DNA of 64,000 nucleotides from Bacteroidales bacterium. GTDB taxonomy: Bacteria; Bacteroidota; Bacteroidia; Bacteroidales; JAIOZK01. The DNA lies in assembly GCA_021738625.1 (NCBI GenBank), contig JAIPBS010000004.1, positions 62,001 through 126,000 of the forward strand. The letters run 5' to 3'. The notes under the pieces were generated by a model that ran no database searches, had not been told where the DNA came from, and saw nothing but the letters and a program-made list of their open reading frames with translations. Positions 53,666 through 61,798 of the stretch are shown in pieces (positions within the stretch are counted from its first letter, which is position 1; the number at the start of each line of letters is the position of its first letter). The position numbers were made by a program, and so were the translations under genes.

Positions 53666-54472
53666 TTATTTTTCCCAGAATTCCGCGCATTTTTGCTGCT
53701 CTGCAATCCGTAAGATGGAAAAGCCTAGCTTGATGGCCTGTTCAAAATCTTCACAAGCTATTTCTTTTTCTCCAAGTTCATAAAGTGCCAATCCACGCAG
53801 AAAATAGGCGTTCTTTTGTTGAGGGTCGAGGGCGATGGCTTTATTGCAATCTTTCACCACTCCTTTCATATCAAAAGGAAAAGCGGTTGCGGCCCGGTTG
53901 ATGTATGCCCGTGGGTTTGTTGTGTCCTGATCTATATACGCATCCAAGTCATGGCGTGCCTGCTCCGAATCTCCCAGGGCCAGATAAATCCTTGCACGGT
54001 TCAGGTAATGTTCTGCGTCATTGGTCTCTTGGATTTTTTCCTGCAGCTTTTTAAGCAACGCTTCATGCTTGGGTCTGGTCCAGTAACCCATGGTTGTTTT
54101 GATCCTGCCGTTGCAATTGTCTTCAACCAGGTTAAAGGCCAGGTAATACCTGTTTTGATCGATGACATATACTCCGGCATCCGGACACATTTCGCCCGCT
54201 TCATCCCTGAAAACAACCGTATCTCCTTTCATTTCATATTCCGATCTGATATCAATGGTCAGGTCATTGCCAAAATCTCCCTCAATAATTCCATTCTCCT
54301 TAAAATCAAAGCTAACCGGACCAGAGTGACCTATCCTGACCCATTTGCCGGAGAGAGTGTTATCGGTCTCTGTATTCTGTTGCTGATTCTTCTTTCCGTC
54401 AGTCTGATTGCAGGATGTCAAAACCCCCATCACTAAAACAACTGGCAAAAAGATATTAAACTTCATTTTCAA
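53666..54472 (-). CDS. TPR-containing lipoprotein
   Basis: The 268-residue protein has a lipoprotein signal (FLPVVLVMGVLTSCNQT, lipobox Leu-Thr-Ser-Cys). Residues ~40-135 form a beta-rich lipocalin-like segment (LSGKWVRIGHSGPVSFDFKE). TPR repeats follow at 145-265 (AEHYLNRARIYLALGDSEQA, AYFLRGLALYELGEKEIACE). It probably sits in the periplasm or outer membrane as a scaffold. No partner is known. It lies just downstream of another TPR protein gene on the same strand. Confidence 0.82.
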   Translation of the reverse strand: MKMKFNIFLPVVLVMGVLTSCNQTDGKKNQQQNTETDNTLSGKWVRIGHSGPVSFDFKENGIIEGDFGNDLTIDIRSEYEMKGDTVVFRDEAGEMCPDAGVYVIDQNRYYLAFNLVEDNCNGRIKTTMGYWTRPKHEALLKKLQEKIQETNDAEHYLNRARIYLALGDSEQARHDLDAYIDQDTTNPRAYINRAATAFPFDMKGVVKDCNKAIALDPQQKNAYFLRGLALYELGEKEIACEDFEQAIKLGFSILRIAEQQKCAEFWEK

Positions 54473-54518
54473 AACTTTTTGACTTGGTTAAAAAAAACAT
54501 ACATAAATCAAAAACAAA

Positions 54519-54560
54519 CTTGTAACCTGCAAGCTGTAACTTGCAGCCTGTAATCTGCAG
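54519..54560. repeat. Heptanucleotide repeat (YCTGYAR x6)
   Basis: Six ungapped 7-base units (CTTGTAA, CCTGCAA, GCTGTAA, CTTGCAG, CCTGTAA, TCTGCAG) end exactly at the stop codon of the TPR gene at 54561. Alternate units are related as reverse complements (CTGTAA-like and CTGCAG), which allows hairpins. Confidence 0.75.
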
Positions 54561-55994
54561 CTACTTCTTCCTGCTCACCTTCTTGTCCTTGGGCCGGTAG
54601 AGCCTGATCAGATCCATGAATTTGTTGTTTTGTTCAAGATCGGGTTGATATTCAAAAATCTCCGTGTGTTTGTTATAATTGATAGAAAGTGCTTCTTCAA
54701 AGGTTTTGAGGGCTTCGCGGGTTTTTCCTGAATTGAGCAGGTAGATGGATAAGCGATAATAAATGGCTGCATTTTCTGGTTGATATTCAAGCCCTTCATT
54801 TAAGATCTTAATGGCTTTTCTCAGGTCGTCCTGTTTTGCATAAAGACTGGAAAAATCAAGCCAGATGTCGGGATTGTATGCATCCAGTTCACTCACTTTT
54901 TGATAGGCCCTGGCAGCGTCTTCTATGCGTTCGCTGCGGTAGAGCGTATCGGCATAAAGGAACCAGGTTTCGGGGTTGAGATTGTCCAGTTTCAAGGCCC
55001 GCTGGAAGCACTTCAGGCTGGAGACGGATTTATCCAGGTCATCAAGGGCGATGCCCATGCCCACCCAGGCATCAGCAAAATTGGGATCTAAATCGGTTGA
55101 TTTCCTGTAATACTCGAGCGCATTTGTTGCATCCTCCATTTTTTCATAACACTCACCGATATAGTAATAGGTCATGGCGTCGGGTTCTTCATGCCCGAAG
55201 GTTTCCTTATAAACTTCTATCGCTTCCCTGTATTTTTTCAGGTTGGCTAGGGCATTGGCTTTGTTGAAGTATGAGGAGGCAAAATTATCATCAATAGCGA
55301 TGGCATAGTCATAGGCGTCCACGGCTTGCTCATGCAGGTCGATGTTGTTATAGGCTACTCCCAAATTGAACCAGGCCGCTTTTGAATAGGGGTTTTTATC
55401 GATATATGATTTAAAAAACTCGATGCTGTCTTCGGTTTTATTGCCAAACTCATAGCAAAAGGAGAGCTCGTAAATCACCGCCTCGTTTTCGGGTTCCATT
55501 TCCAGGGCTTGTTTCAGGTAAAGGATGGCTTTGTCGTAATTGCCCTGGTTCTCAAACTCAAAAGCAATATTGGTGAGGATGTCGACTTTGTCTTCAGCAT
55601 ATTCGTAAGCAATTTTATATGTGGCAACGGCTTCTTTATGCTTTTTCAGGTAGCTGTATACAGATGCCTTGATGATATATACATCGGGATTGGATGGATC
55701 TGTATTTTCGATTTGCTCAAGCAGGCGCAGGGCTTCATTGGCTCTGCCCGATCCCACGAAATGTTGTGCCTGCTTCAGCGTGATCTCCGGATTGCCCGGG
55801 TATTGCTGCAAAGCGGATTCGATGGCCTTTCCGGCTTCCTGTGTTTTGCCGTTGTCGAGATAGTAATCGATGATGTCCTCAAACTCATCCACATCGAAAA
55901 AGGCAAAACTCCCTTTCTCCAGCATGCTCTCAAATTTTTTTACAAGCGAGTGCAATTCCTCATCATAGAAATCATCAAAAAAATCTTTCGTCAT
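54561..55994 (-). CDS. Tetratricopeptide repeat protein
   Basis: The 477-residue protein consists almost entirely of about eleven TPR units of 34 residues, for example KAAWFNLGVAYNNIDLHEQA, ASSYFNKANALANLKKYREA and AAIYYRLSIYLLNSGKTREA. It has no signal peptide or membrane helix, so it is probably cytoplasmic. TPRs bind other proteins; the partner is unknown. It is divergent from glmM across an 11-bp repeat array, and has a -7 element at 56028-56035. Confidence 0.85.
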   Translation of the reverse strand: MTKDFFDDFYDEELHSLVKKFESMLEKGSFAFFDVDEFEDIIDYYLDNGKTQEAGKAIESALQQYPGNPEITLKQAQHFVGSGRANEALRLLEQIENTDPSNPDVYIIKASVYSYLKKHKEAVATYKIAYEYAEDKVDILTNIAFEFENQGNYDKAILYLKQALEMEPENEAVIYELSFCYEFGNKTEDSIEFFKSYIDKNPYSKAAWFNLGVAYNNIDLHEQAVDAYDYAIAIDDNFASSYFNKANALANLKKYREAIEVYKETFGHEEPDAMTYYYIGECYEKMEDATNALEYYRKSTDLDPNFADAWVGMGIALDDLDKSVSSLKCFQRALKLDNLNPETWFLYADTLYRSERIEDAARAYQKVSELDAYNPDIWLDFSSLYAKQDDLRKAIKILNEGLEYQPENAAIYYRLSIYLLNSGKTREALKTFEEALSINYNKHTEIFEYQPDLEQNNKFMDLIRLYRPKDKKVSRKK

Positions 55995-56027
55995 ATATAA
56001 CAGATCCTCTCTTTTCTCTTAACTCTA

Positions 56028-56035
56028 CAAAAGTA
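56028..56035 (-). promoter_or_regulatory. Putative -7 element for the TPR gene (TACTTTTG)
   Basis: An exact TAnnTTTG match on the minus strand, 33 bases before the ATG at 55994. Confidence 0.5.
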
Positions 56036-56168
56036 TAAAAGAATAGTGAATGCAGGATGGAGAAATGTTAATTGAAGATGGAAGCTAGAAGTCAGTAGTC
56101 AAAATATAGAATTTAGCAGATAGCAGATAGCTAGGAGTTTGGCGCCTAATAACAACTAGATGACCACT

Positions 56169-56260
56169 GAATGACCACCGAATTTCCATTGAATGACAAT
56201 CGAAGTTCCATTGAATGACAATCGAAGTTCCATTGAATGACCATCGTATTCCAACCGAAT
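56169..56260 (-). repeat. 11-bp phased tandem repeat array 3 (glmM promoter region)
   Basis: On the plus strand the cores GAAT/GAAG/GTAT stand at 56169, 56180, 56191, 56202, 56213, 56224, 56235, 56246 and 56257, exactly 11 bases apart. The unit matches arrays 1 and 2 in reverse orientation. The last unit ends 3 bases before the glmM -7 element, so the array fills the region where -33 and upstream activator sites would lie. Confidence 0.9.
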
Positions 56261-56263
56261 CCG

Positions 56264-56271
56264 TAACTTTG
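56264..56271 (+). promoter_or_regulatory. Putative -7 element for glmM (TAACTTTG)
   Basis: An exact TAnnTTTG match 17 bases before the ATG at 56289, directly adjoining repeat array 3. Confidence 0.6.
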
Positions 56272-56288
56272 TCCAAAAACACGCAGGC

Positions 56289-57674
56289 ATGACATTGATC
56301 AAATCCATATCCGGTATAAGGGGAACCATAGGCGGGGAGGCAGGCACCAACCTGACGCCTTTCGATATTTTGAAATTTACATCAGCTTTTGCGACTTTCA
56401 TTAAAAACAGGTCGGGCAAAGAAAATCCCACCCTGGTGATCGGGCGCGACGCACGCGTGAGCGGCGAAATGCTCAACAATTTGGTTTGCGGGACCTTACA
56501 AAGCATTGGTGTGAACGTTCTCGACCTGGGCCTCTCAACCACGCCCACAGTCGAAATGGCCGTGACCGATTCTTCTTCCGATGGTGGCATCATCCTGACT
56601 GCCAGTCATAATCCAGAACAGTGGAACGCCTTGAAACTACTGAATGAGAAAGGAGAATTTATTTCGGCTGCCGAAGGGGCGGATGTGCTGGATATGGCTG
56701 AAAAAGGCCTTTTTGATTTTACAAGCTATGATAAGCTCGGAAGGTATCAATTCGATGAAGACTATATCACCACCCACATAGAGCACATACTGAAGCTCGA
56801 CCTGGTGGATGTTGAGGCCATCAGGAGGGCACGTCTGCGGGTGGCCATCGACTGCGTGAATTCAACCGGTGGTGTGGCCCTGCCTGAACTGCTCGAAAAC
56901 CTGGGCGTGAAAAAGGTGGAGGAGATCTATTGCGAACCCAACGGCATTTTCCCGCATAACCCGGAACCCCTGCCCGAAAACGTGAGGGATATTTGCGAGT
57001 TGGTGAAAGAAAAGAAAGCCGATGTGGGCTTTGTGGTCGATCCGGATGTGGACCGACTGGCCATCATTTGTGAGAATGGAGAAATGTTTGGAGAAGAATA
57101 CACCCTGGTGAGTGTGGCCGATTTTGTTTTGCAGCACAAGAGCGGACCAACCGTTTCCAACCTGAGCAGTACAAGGGCTTTGCGTGATGTGACCGAGCAG
57201 GCTGGGCAGAAGTATTTCGCTTCGACAGTAGGGGAGGTGAATGTGGTTGAGAAAATGAAGGAAGTCGGTGCGGTGATCGGCGGGGAAGGCAACGGAGGCA
57301 TCATCTATCCCGATCTGCACTACGGCCGCGACGCCCTGGTGGGCATTGCCCTGTTCCTGACTTACCTGGCCAAATCCGGCATGAAGTGCTCGGAGCTTCG
57401 CCAAAAGTATCCTTCCTATCAAATGACCAAAAGCAAGATTCAGCTGGATGAAAAACTGGATGTGGATGGCATATTGGTTCGAATGAAAGAAAAATATGCC
57501 CAGCATGACCTCAATACCGAAGACGGGCTGAAGATCAACTTTGAAGATTCCTGGGTGCATTTGCGTAAATCCAATACCGAACCCATCATTCGCATCTATA
57601 CGGAGAGCAAAAGCAATGAAGATGCGCTCAACTTATCAAACAGGATAAAATCTGACATTGAATCACTTAAATGA
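56289..57674 (+). CDS. glmM: Phosphoglucosamine mutase
   Basis: The 461-residue alpha-D-phosphohexomutase has the start SISGIRGTIGGEAGTNLTPF, the phosphoserine loop ILTASHNPEQWNALK (Ser106), the Mg site VVDPDVDRLAI, the sugar loop GGEGNGGIIYPDLHYGRDAL and the phosphate loop LRKSNTEPIIRIYTES. The GEGNGG loop favours GlmM over phosphoglucomutase. It converts glucosamine-6-phosphate to the 1-phosphate for UDP-GlcNAc. It is slightly longer than E. coli GlmM, as usual in Bacteroidota. It is transcribed alone. Confidence 0.9.
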   Translation: MTLIKSISGIRGTIGGEAGTNLTPFDILKFTSAFATFIKNRSGKENPTLVIGRDARVSGEMLNNLVCGTLQSIGVNVLDLGLSTTPTVEMAVTDSSSDGGIILTASHNPEQWNALKLLNEKGEFISAAEGADVLDMAEKGLFDFTSYDKLGRYQFDEDYITTHIEHILKLDLVDVEAIRRARLRVAIDCVNSTGGVALPELLENLGVKKVEEIYCEPNGIFPHNPEPLPENVRDICELVKEKKADVGFVVDPDVDRLAIICENGEMFGEEYTLVSVADFVLQHKSGPTVSNLSSTRALRDVTEQAGQKYFASTVGEVNVVEKMKEVGAVIGGEGNGGIIYPDLHYGRDALVGIALFLTYLAKSGMKCSELRQKYPSYQMTKSKIQLDEKLDVDGILVRMKEKYAQHDLNTEDGLKINFEDSWVHLRKSNTEPIIRIYTESKSNEDALNLSNRIKSDIESLK

Positions 57675-57739
57675 TTCTGTTCATATTTCTTGCTTTGCCC
57701 GGCCGAAATTTTCTTTAATTTAGACCCAAACTGAATTCT

Positions 57740-57961
57740 ATGGCTTCAAAGAGACGTAAAAAAGTCAGGTACAGCACCCTGAAGATCAAGTTGAGCAGCC
57801 AACAGAAAAGATCCCTGCTCAATTATTGCCATGCCCGAAAAACCACTCCCAACAAGCTCATTAAGAAAATGATCAGGCCCTACCTGAACAATTTTGCAAA
57901 AGAAGTGCCCGAAGAATATTATGTTACCGAGAATCAGCTGGATCTGTTTGAGGAGGAGTAG
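57740..57961 (+). CDS. Small basic protein of unknown function
   Basis: The 73-residue protein starts with a very basic stretch (MASKRRKKVRYSTLKIKLSS). A ribbon-helix-helix-like helix follows (KRSLLNYCHARKTTPNKLIK), and the tail is acidic (ENQLDLFEEE). The pattern suggests a small DNA- or RNA-binding protein; no family is recognised. It lies 65 bases downstream of glmM. A heptad repeat array begins just after the stop. Confidence 0.65.
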   Translation: MASKRRKKVRYSTLKIKLSSQQKRSLLNYCHARKTTPNKLIKKMIRPYLNNFAKEVPEEYYVTENQLDLFEEE

Positions 57962-57970
57962 GGGGAGATG

Positions 57971-58012
57971 GAAGTCAGAATTTAGAAATCGGAAGTCAGA
58001 AGTCGGGATATA
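57971..58012. repeat. Heptanucleotide repeat (GAAGTCA x6)
   Basis: Six ungapped units stand here: GAAGTCA, GAATTTA, GAAATCG, GAAGTCA, GAAGTCG, GGATATA. They begin 9 bases after the stop of the small basic protein gene. It belongs to the same family as the array at 951-1018. Confidence 0.75.
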
Positions 58013-58058
58013 GTGTTTTTAGCAGAGGCTCAGCTGACTTTTTTTGACAGTTGATCTC

Positions 58059-58113
58059 ATTCGGTAGTCATTCGACAGTCTTTCTTTTTTCATTCAGTAG
58101 AAATTCAATTTTG
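58059..58113 (+). repeat. 11-bp phased tandem repeat array 4
   Basis: ATTC (once TTTC) cores stand at 58059, 58070, 58081, 58092 and 58103, exactly 11 bases apart. It lies upstream of the HigA-like gene and has the same orientation as array 5 downstream of it. Confidence 0.8.
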
Positions 58114-58198
58114 AAAAAGAATGGGCATTCATAAGATTCATTGGCACGCATGAGCATTACGATAAAATAAATGCAAATTCGATCTAATTACTGAAATC

Positions 58199-58567
58199 AT
58201 GAACATAAAACCTATAAGAACAGAAGCTGATTATCAACTTGCATTAAAAAGACTTAACGAAGTATTTAATGCACCCTTGAATACTCCAAGGAGCGATGAG
58301 GCGGATATACTGGCCGTACTTGTGGATGATTATGAAAATAAACATTATCCCATCGACCCACCAGACCCAATAGACGCCATCAAAATTCGCATGGAGGAAA
58401 TGCAGCTCAAACAAAAAGACCTTGTTCAGGAAATCGGCGGAAAAAGTCGTGTTTCGGAAATACTTAACCGTAAGCGCAAGTTAACTGTAGAAATGATCCG
58501 AAAACTAACTACAAGGTTGAGCATCTCTGCCAATATCCTGGTAAGGGACTATGAACTGGGCAGCTAA
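58199..58567 (+). CDS. HigA-type antitoxin, orphan
   Basis: The 122-residue protein has the N-terminal region of HigA proteins (IKPIRTEADYQLALKRLNEV) and a C-terminal XRE-type helix-turn-helix (MQLKQKDLVQEIGGKSRVSE, then ILNRKRKLTVEMIRKLTTRL). HigA neutralises the HigB mRNA interferase and represses its operon. No HigB-like gene or remnant is seen on either side, so it may act as an orphan regulator. 11-bp arrays lie at both sides (58059 and 58614). Confidence 0.87.
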   Translation: MNIKPIRTEADYQLALKRLNEVFNAPLNTPRSDEADILAVLVDDYENKHYPIDPPDPIDAIKIRMEEMQLKQKDLVQEIGGKSRVSEILNRKRKLTVEMIRKLTTRLSISANILVRDYELGS

Positions 58568-58613
58568 TCCAAACAGTTGGAAATTTGTTTGTAAAAAAAG
58601 AAAATCAGTTGTC

Positions 58614-58661
58614 ATTCAGTAGAAATTCAATTGTCATTCGGTGGAAACTCAATTGTTGTTC
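58614..58661 (+). repeat. 11-bp phased tandem repeat array 5
   Basis: Cores stand at 58614, 58625 and 58636 (ATTC), 58647 (ACTC) and 58658 (GTTC), all 11 bases apart. With array 4 it brackets the HigA gene in direct orientation. Confidence 0.78.
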
Positions 58662-58679
58662 ACTGGAATACCTTATGAT

Positions 58680-58740
58680 ATCCAGCATTCCTGCTGCGCT
58701 GCGCTTGCAGGATTTCGCCTTGAAGAGCTCAACCAGCATC
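58680..58740 (-). repeat. 60-bp REP-like repeat, copy 2 (contains the recR stop)
   Basis: On the minus strand it reads GATGCTGGTTGAGCTCTTCA to GGAATGCTGGAT and matches 12233-12292 with scattered differences. The first bases of the recR stop codon (TGA at 58739-58741) are part of it. Confidence 0.75.
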
Positions 58741-59347
58741 AAACAAAAAACGGCGTCCTGTTCAGGATCGACCTGCCGAGGGTGACTTCGTCGGCATATT
58801 CAAGTTCGTCGCCGATGGAAATGCCGCGGGCGATGGTGGAGATGCTGATATTAAAATCCTTAAGTTTTTTGTAGATGAAATAATTGGTGGTGTCACCTTC
58901 TACGGTGGTGGGCAGTGCGAGGATCACTTCCACGGTTTCATGTTCCGAAATGCGTTTTACCAGGCTGCCGATGTTCAGGTCATTCGGGCCGATGCCTTCC
59001 ATGGGGCTGATGATACCGCCCAGCACATGGTACAGTCCCTGGTACTGGCTGGTGTTTTCCACGGCCATCACGTCGCGGGTGTCTTCCACCACGCAGATCA
59101 GGCTGTTGTCGCGCTTGGGGCTGGCACAGATATCGCAAACTTCATTATCGGAGATGTTGTGACAATGTTTGCAAAAAACAATCTCGTTTCTCATTTTGAT
59201 CAGGCTGTTGCCTAGTGATTCAGCCTCTTCCTTTTCCTGCCGCAACAAATGCAGGGCCAGCCTCAGCGCCGTTCGGCGACCGATGCCAGGCAGTCGTGAA
59301 AGCTCGTTAACGGCCTGTTCCAGCAGTTTAGACGAATAAGTGTTCAA
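58739..59347 (-). CDS. recR: Recombination mediator RecR
   Basis: The 202-residue protein has the helix-hairpin-helix ([20 protein letters not shown]), four-Cys zinc finger ([16 protein letters not shown]), Toprim domain ([15 protein letters not shown]) and the ending [20 protein letters not shown]. RecR with RecO/RecF loads RecA at gaps. The start is TTG at 59345-59347; it matches the usual N-terminus and no ATG is in frame before it. A -7 element lies at 59373-59380. The stop codon lies in a REP-like repeat. Confidence 0.94.
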   Translation of the reverse strand: MNTYSSKLLEQAVNELSRLPGIGRRTALRLALHLLRQEKEEAESLGNSLIKMRNEIVFCKHCHNISDNEVCDICASPKRDNSLICVVEDTRDVMAVENTSQYQGLYHVLGGIISPMEGIGPNDLNIGSLVKRISEHETVEVILALPTTVEGDTTNYFIYKKLKDFNISISTIARGISIGDELEYADEVTLGRSILNRTPFFV

Positions 59348-59372
59348 ATTGATCTCCCTCTTCTTTTACCTG

Positions 59373-59380
59373 CAAATTTA
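59373..59380 (-). promoter_or_regulatory. Putative -7 element for recR (TAAATTTG)
   Basis: An exact TAnnTTTG match on the minus strand, 25 bases before the TTG start, which supports that start. Confidence 0.5.
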
Positions 59381-59453
59381 CCGATTATAAGGCAAATCCT
59401 TTAATAAATTACCTACTTTTACGTTCCAATTAAAAAACCCACTCTCAATGTAT

Positions 59454-60206
59454 ATGAAGAAGATCGTGCTTGTTTTGTTTATGTTGTTTTGCGTTCAGGG
59501 CCTGTTTGCCCAGGAATACCTATCGGGTCATAAAAACCAGGTGGATGATCAGGGCCGGAGGCAGGGCGAATGGAAGGTTTACGACCAGGCCGGCAACCTG
59601 AAGTTTGTCGGGCAGTTTAAAGATGATATTCCTTTTGGCGAATTCACCTATTACTATCCCAGCGGCAAGGTGAAAGCCGTTTCATTGATCTTCGACAGCG
59701 GCCGTTCTTCTTACACCAAGACATATCACCAGAACGGCTTTTTGATGGCCGAGGGTAAATACGTAAACCGCGAAAAAGACAGTGTCTGGAAATACTACAG
59801 CAAATACGATAAAAACCTACTGCTGTCTGAGGAAACCTATCTTGATAATAAAAAGGAAGGCACCTGGTACAATTATTATCCCGATGGCAGCGTGGCCGAA
59901 GAGACCACCTATCAGGACGATCAAAAGCACGGACCCTGGAAACAGTATTTTGACGACGGCTCTATTAAGATCAGGGCAAAATATGAGGAGGGCGAACTGG
60001 AAGGCTTATTTCAGGCTTTCTACCCAAATGGTCAGGCCAGCATTGCAGGCACCTATGAAGACGCCATGAAAAACGGCGTCTGGATGTATTTTGACGAAGA
60101 TGGAGAAACCATCCAGCGCGAGGAATACGACCATGGCTACCTGATCGACAGGGAAGTTTTCCAGGAAGACAAGCTTACACAACCCGTCGAACGGCAGTCA
60201 GAATAG
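59454..60206 (+). CDS. Secreted MORN/YwqK-like repeat protein
   Basis: From ATG 59454 the product is 250 residues with a signal peptide (KKIVLVLFMLFCVQGLFAQ). About eight YwqK/MORN-like repeats of ~22-25 residues follow (GEWKVYDQAGNLKFVGQFKD, GPWKQYFDDGSIKIRAKYEE, GVWMYFDEDGETIQREEYDH). Such proteins are common and poorly understood in Bacteroidota; a surface or envelope role is likely. The ATG at 59448 is an alternative. Its 3' end overlaps the HAD gene on the other strand by 9 bases. Confidence 0.82.
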   Translation: MKKIVLVLFMLFCVQGLFAQEYLSGHKNQVDDQGRRQGEWKVYDQAGNLKFVGQFKDDIPFGEFTYYYPSGKVKAVSLIFDSGRSSYTKTYHQNGFLMAEGKYVNREKDSVWKYYSKYDKNLLLSEETYLDNKKEGTWYNYYPDGSVAEETTYQDDQKHGPWKQYFDDGSIKIRAKYEEGELEGLFQAFYPNGQASIAGTYEDAMKNGVWMYFDEDGETIQREEYDHGYLIDREVFQEDKLTQPVERQSE

Positions 60207-60851
60207 TTCCTTAAGATACCCCAAATCCTTAACAACTTTGCAGTTTAGGCGGTTCAGCCTTTCGAAGGCCTGATGCCCGTTGGCAACCAGTATGCATTCA
60301 ACACCCAGTTCACGGGCCACTTCATAGTCATGAATGGTATCACCGATCAGGCAGGTTTCATCAGGTATCAATCCGATCTTATCAGCCGCTTCATTGGCCA
60401 ACTCCAACTTGCTATGTGCATAATGATCGTTAATGCCTGCGATAAAGTCGAAGTATTTGCCAACGCCGGTATATTCGACGGACTTGAGCAATTCAGGCCT
60501 TTTCATAGCTGATAGGATGATCTGCCTGAATCTCCTTCTTTTGAAAAAGTTGAGCATTTCTTCAACCTCTTGATGAAGCGAAGCTTCCTTTAGTCTAGTG
60601 TTATAAACCTGGATAAACTCTGTTGCCGGAATTTCGAAATCTTCTTTTTGAAAATCGAAACCCACTTTTTGGTAATAGTCTTTTACGGGAAAGGTGAAAA
60701 TATTTTTGTAACGATTGATGTTGAGCAGGGGTAGCTTTCTTTTGTAAAGTAAGCTATTCATGCAGCTTATACATATATCCATGTCGTTGAGCAGGGTGCC
60801 GTTCCAGTCCCAGATGATGGTGTTGATGTTTTTCAGGCTTTCATAATTCAT
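60198..60851 (-). CDS. HAD-superfamily hydrolase with a DxN nucleophile motif
   Basis: From ATG 60851 the product is 217 residues. Motif I reads IIWDWNGTLLND: the nucleophile Asp is present but the usual second Asp is Asn. Motif II/III are visible (LSAMKRPELLKSVEYTGV, HYAHSKLE), as is motif IV (ETCLIGDTIHDYEVARELGV). It resembles the phosphoglycolate-phosphatase-like group. The Asn may change the reaction. A TTG at 60875 overlaps the upstream gene and is less likely. Confidence 0.83.
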   Translation of the reverse strand: MNYESLKNINTIIWDWNGTLLNDMDICISCMNSLLYKRKLPLLNINRYKNIFTFPVKDYYQKVGFDFQKEDFEIPATEFIQVYNTRLKEASLHQEVEEMLNFFKRRRFRQIILSAMKRPELLKSVEYTGVGKYFDFIAGINDHYAHSKLELANEAADKIGLIPDETCLIGDTIHDYEVARELGVECILVANGHQAFERLNRLNCKVVKDLGYLKELF

Positions 60852-60871
60852 CCCGGCAAAGTAAACGATTT

Positions 60872-61783
60872 TCAAAAATATAGAGGATGAAATTTTACTT
60901 GCCCGAGCGAATTGTATTCCAGGGTGGGGAAGGGAACTTTGATAAAACCCAGGGCAGTGAATATGATCTTCAGGAAATTGGAGTTTGTTTTTATCCTGCT
61001 GAAATCAACATCCATAGAAAGATAAAAGCTACGGTACCTGTCGAAATGGGGGAGAGGCCGTCCGTTGTGTTCATCCGGGTTGGAGGTGGCCCCCAGCATG
61101 CCGTCTGCCCCGTAACCGACAGCCACATTCAGCCAGTCGGGTATCCAGCTATCACGCTTTGAAAATGATCTTATATTTGCCGACAACCAATATGTGTGCC
61201 CGTTATAGTCTTTAACAAGTTGTTGCAAAAGGTCATATCCGAAAAGGTCGGGGCGGTAATCGGGAAATTCGGTATAGTGATATGAAAACTTAAGACTGAT
61301 GCGTTGTTCTTTCCATACCAGTTGTTGTCCGACAAAAAGTGCGGTGCCTCCTGCATTGAAAACCAGGTCGGCAGGGCTGGCGCCCCATTCGGCCGAAAAA
61401 CCGTCGAGAGTTTCAATGGTGAGCAGGTAGATAAATCCCAGACTTCCTCCGTAAATCACGCTGTGCTTTTCATTCACACCGCACCATTGCAAAGTTTCGT
61501 AACCGATCTTACCCACATAATAAGACGTTACAGCATGACCGATCTTATCCATTTGCAACCATCCGTTCCAGTCGTTGATAAAATGAAAATTGGATTGGGG
61601 ATAGTCTCTGTACCAAAGCTGATAAAGGCCGTACATGGTTCCCGCAAACAAGCTTGCTTCTGTCAGGATCACCCCCTGCAGCCTTTTCCTGTTGATGCTG
61701 TCGTTTGTTTGCGCGCTTATATTGCTGCTTAGAAGTAGCGCAATCAGAAAGATCGGCAGTGCCCTGCTGGCATTTTTTTGCAT
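60872..61783 (-). CDS. DUF2279 family secreted protein
   Basis: From ATG 61783 the product is 303 residues with a signal peptide (ALPIFLIALLLSSNISAQ). The DUF2279 (YfiM-like) region follows: FHFINDWNGWLQMDKIGHAV, then GFSAEWGASPADLVFNAGG. The family is of unknown function and probably associates with the outer membrane. A GTG at 61795, 4 bases after the mltG stop, is an alternative start. It appears to be in an operon with mltG and the genes upstream. Confidence 0.78.
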   Translation of the reverse strand: MQKNASRALPIFLIALLLSSNISAQTNDSINRKRLQGVILTEASLFAGTMYGLYQLWYRDYPQSNFHFINDWNGWLQMDKIGHAVTSYYVGKIGYETLQWCGVNEKHSVIYGGSLGFIYLLTIETLDGFSAEWGASPADLVFNAGGTALFVGQQLVWKEQRISLKFSYHYTEFPDYRPDLFGYDLLQQLVKDYNGHTYWLSANIRSFSKRDSWIPDWLNVAVGYGADGMLGATSNPDEHNGRPLPHFDRYRSFYLSMDVDFSRIKTNSNFLKIIFTALGFIKVPFPTLEYNSLGQVKFHPLYF

Positions 61784-61798
61784 TAGCGGCCTCACAGG

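Noticed and set aside
58568-58738. HigB toxin gene next to HigA
   Set aside because: Only repeat array 5 and the REP-like copy are present; no frame with HigB features was found on either strand.
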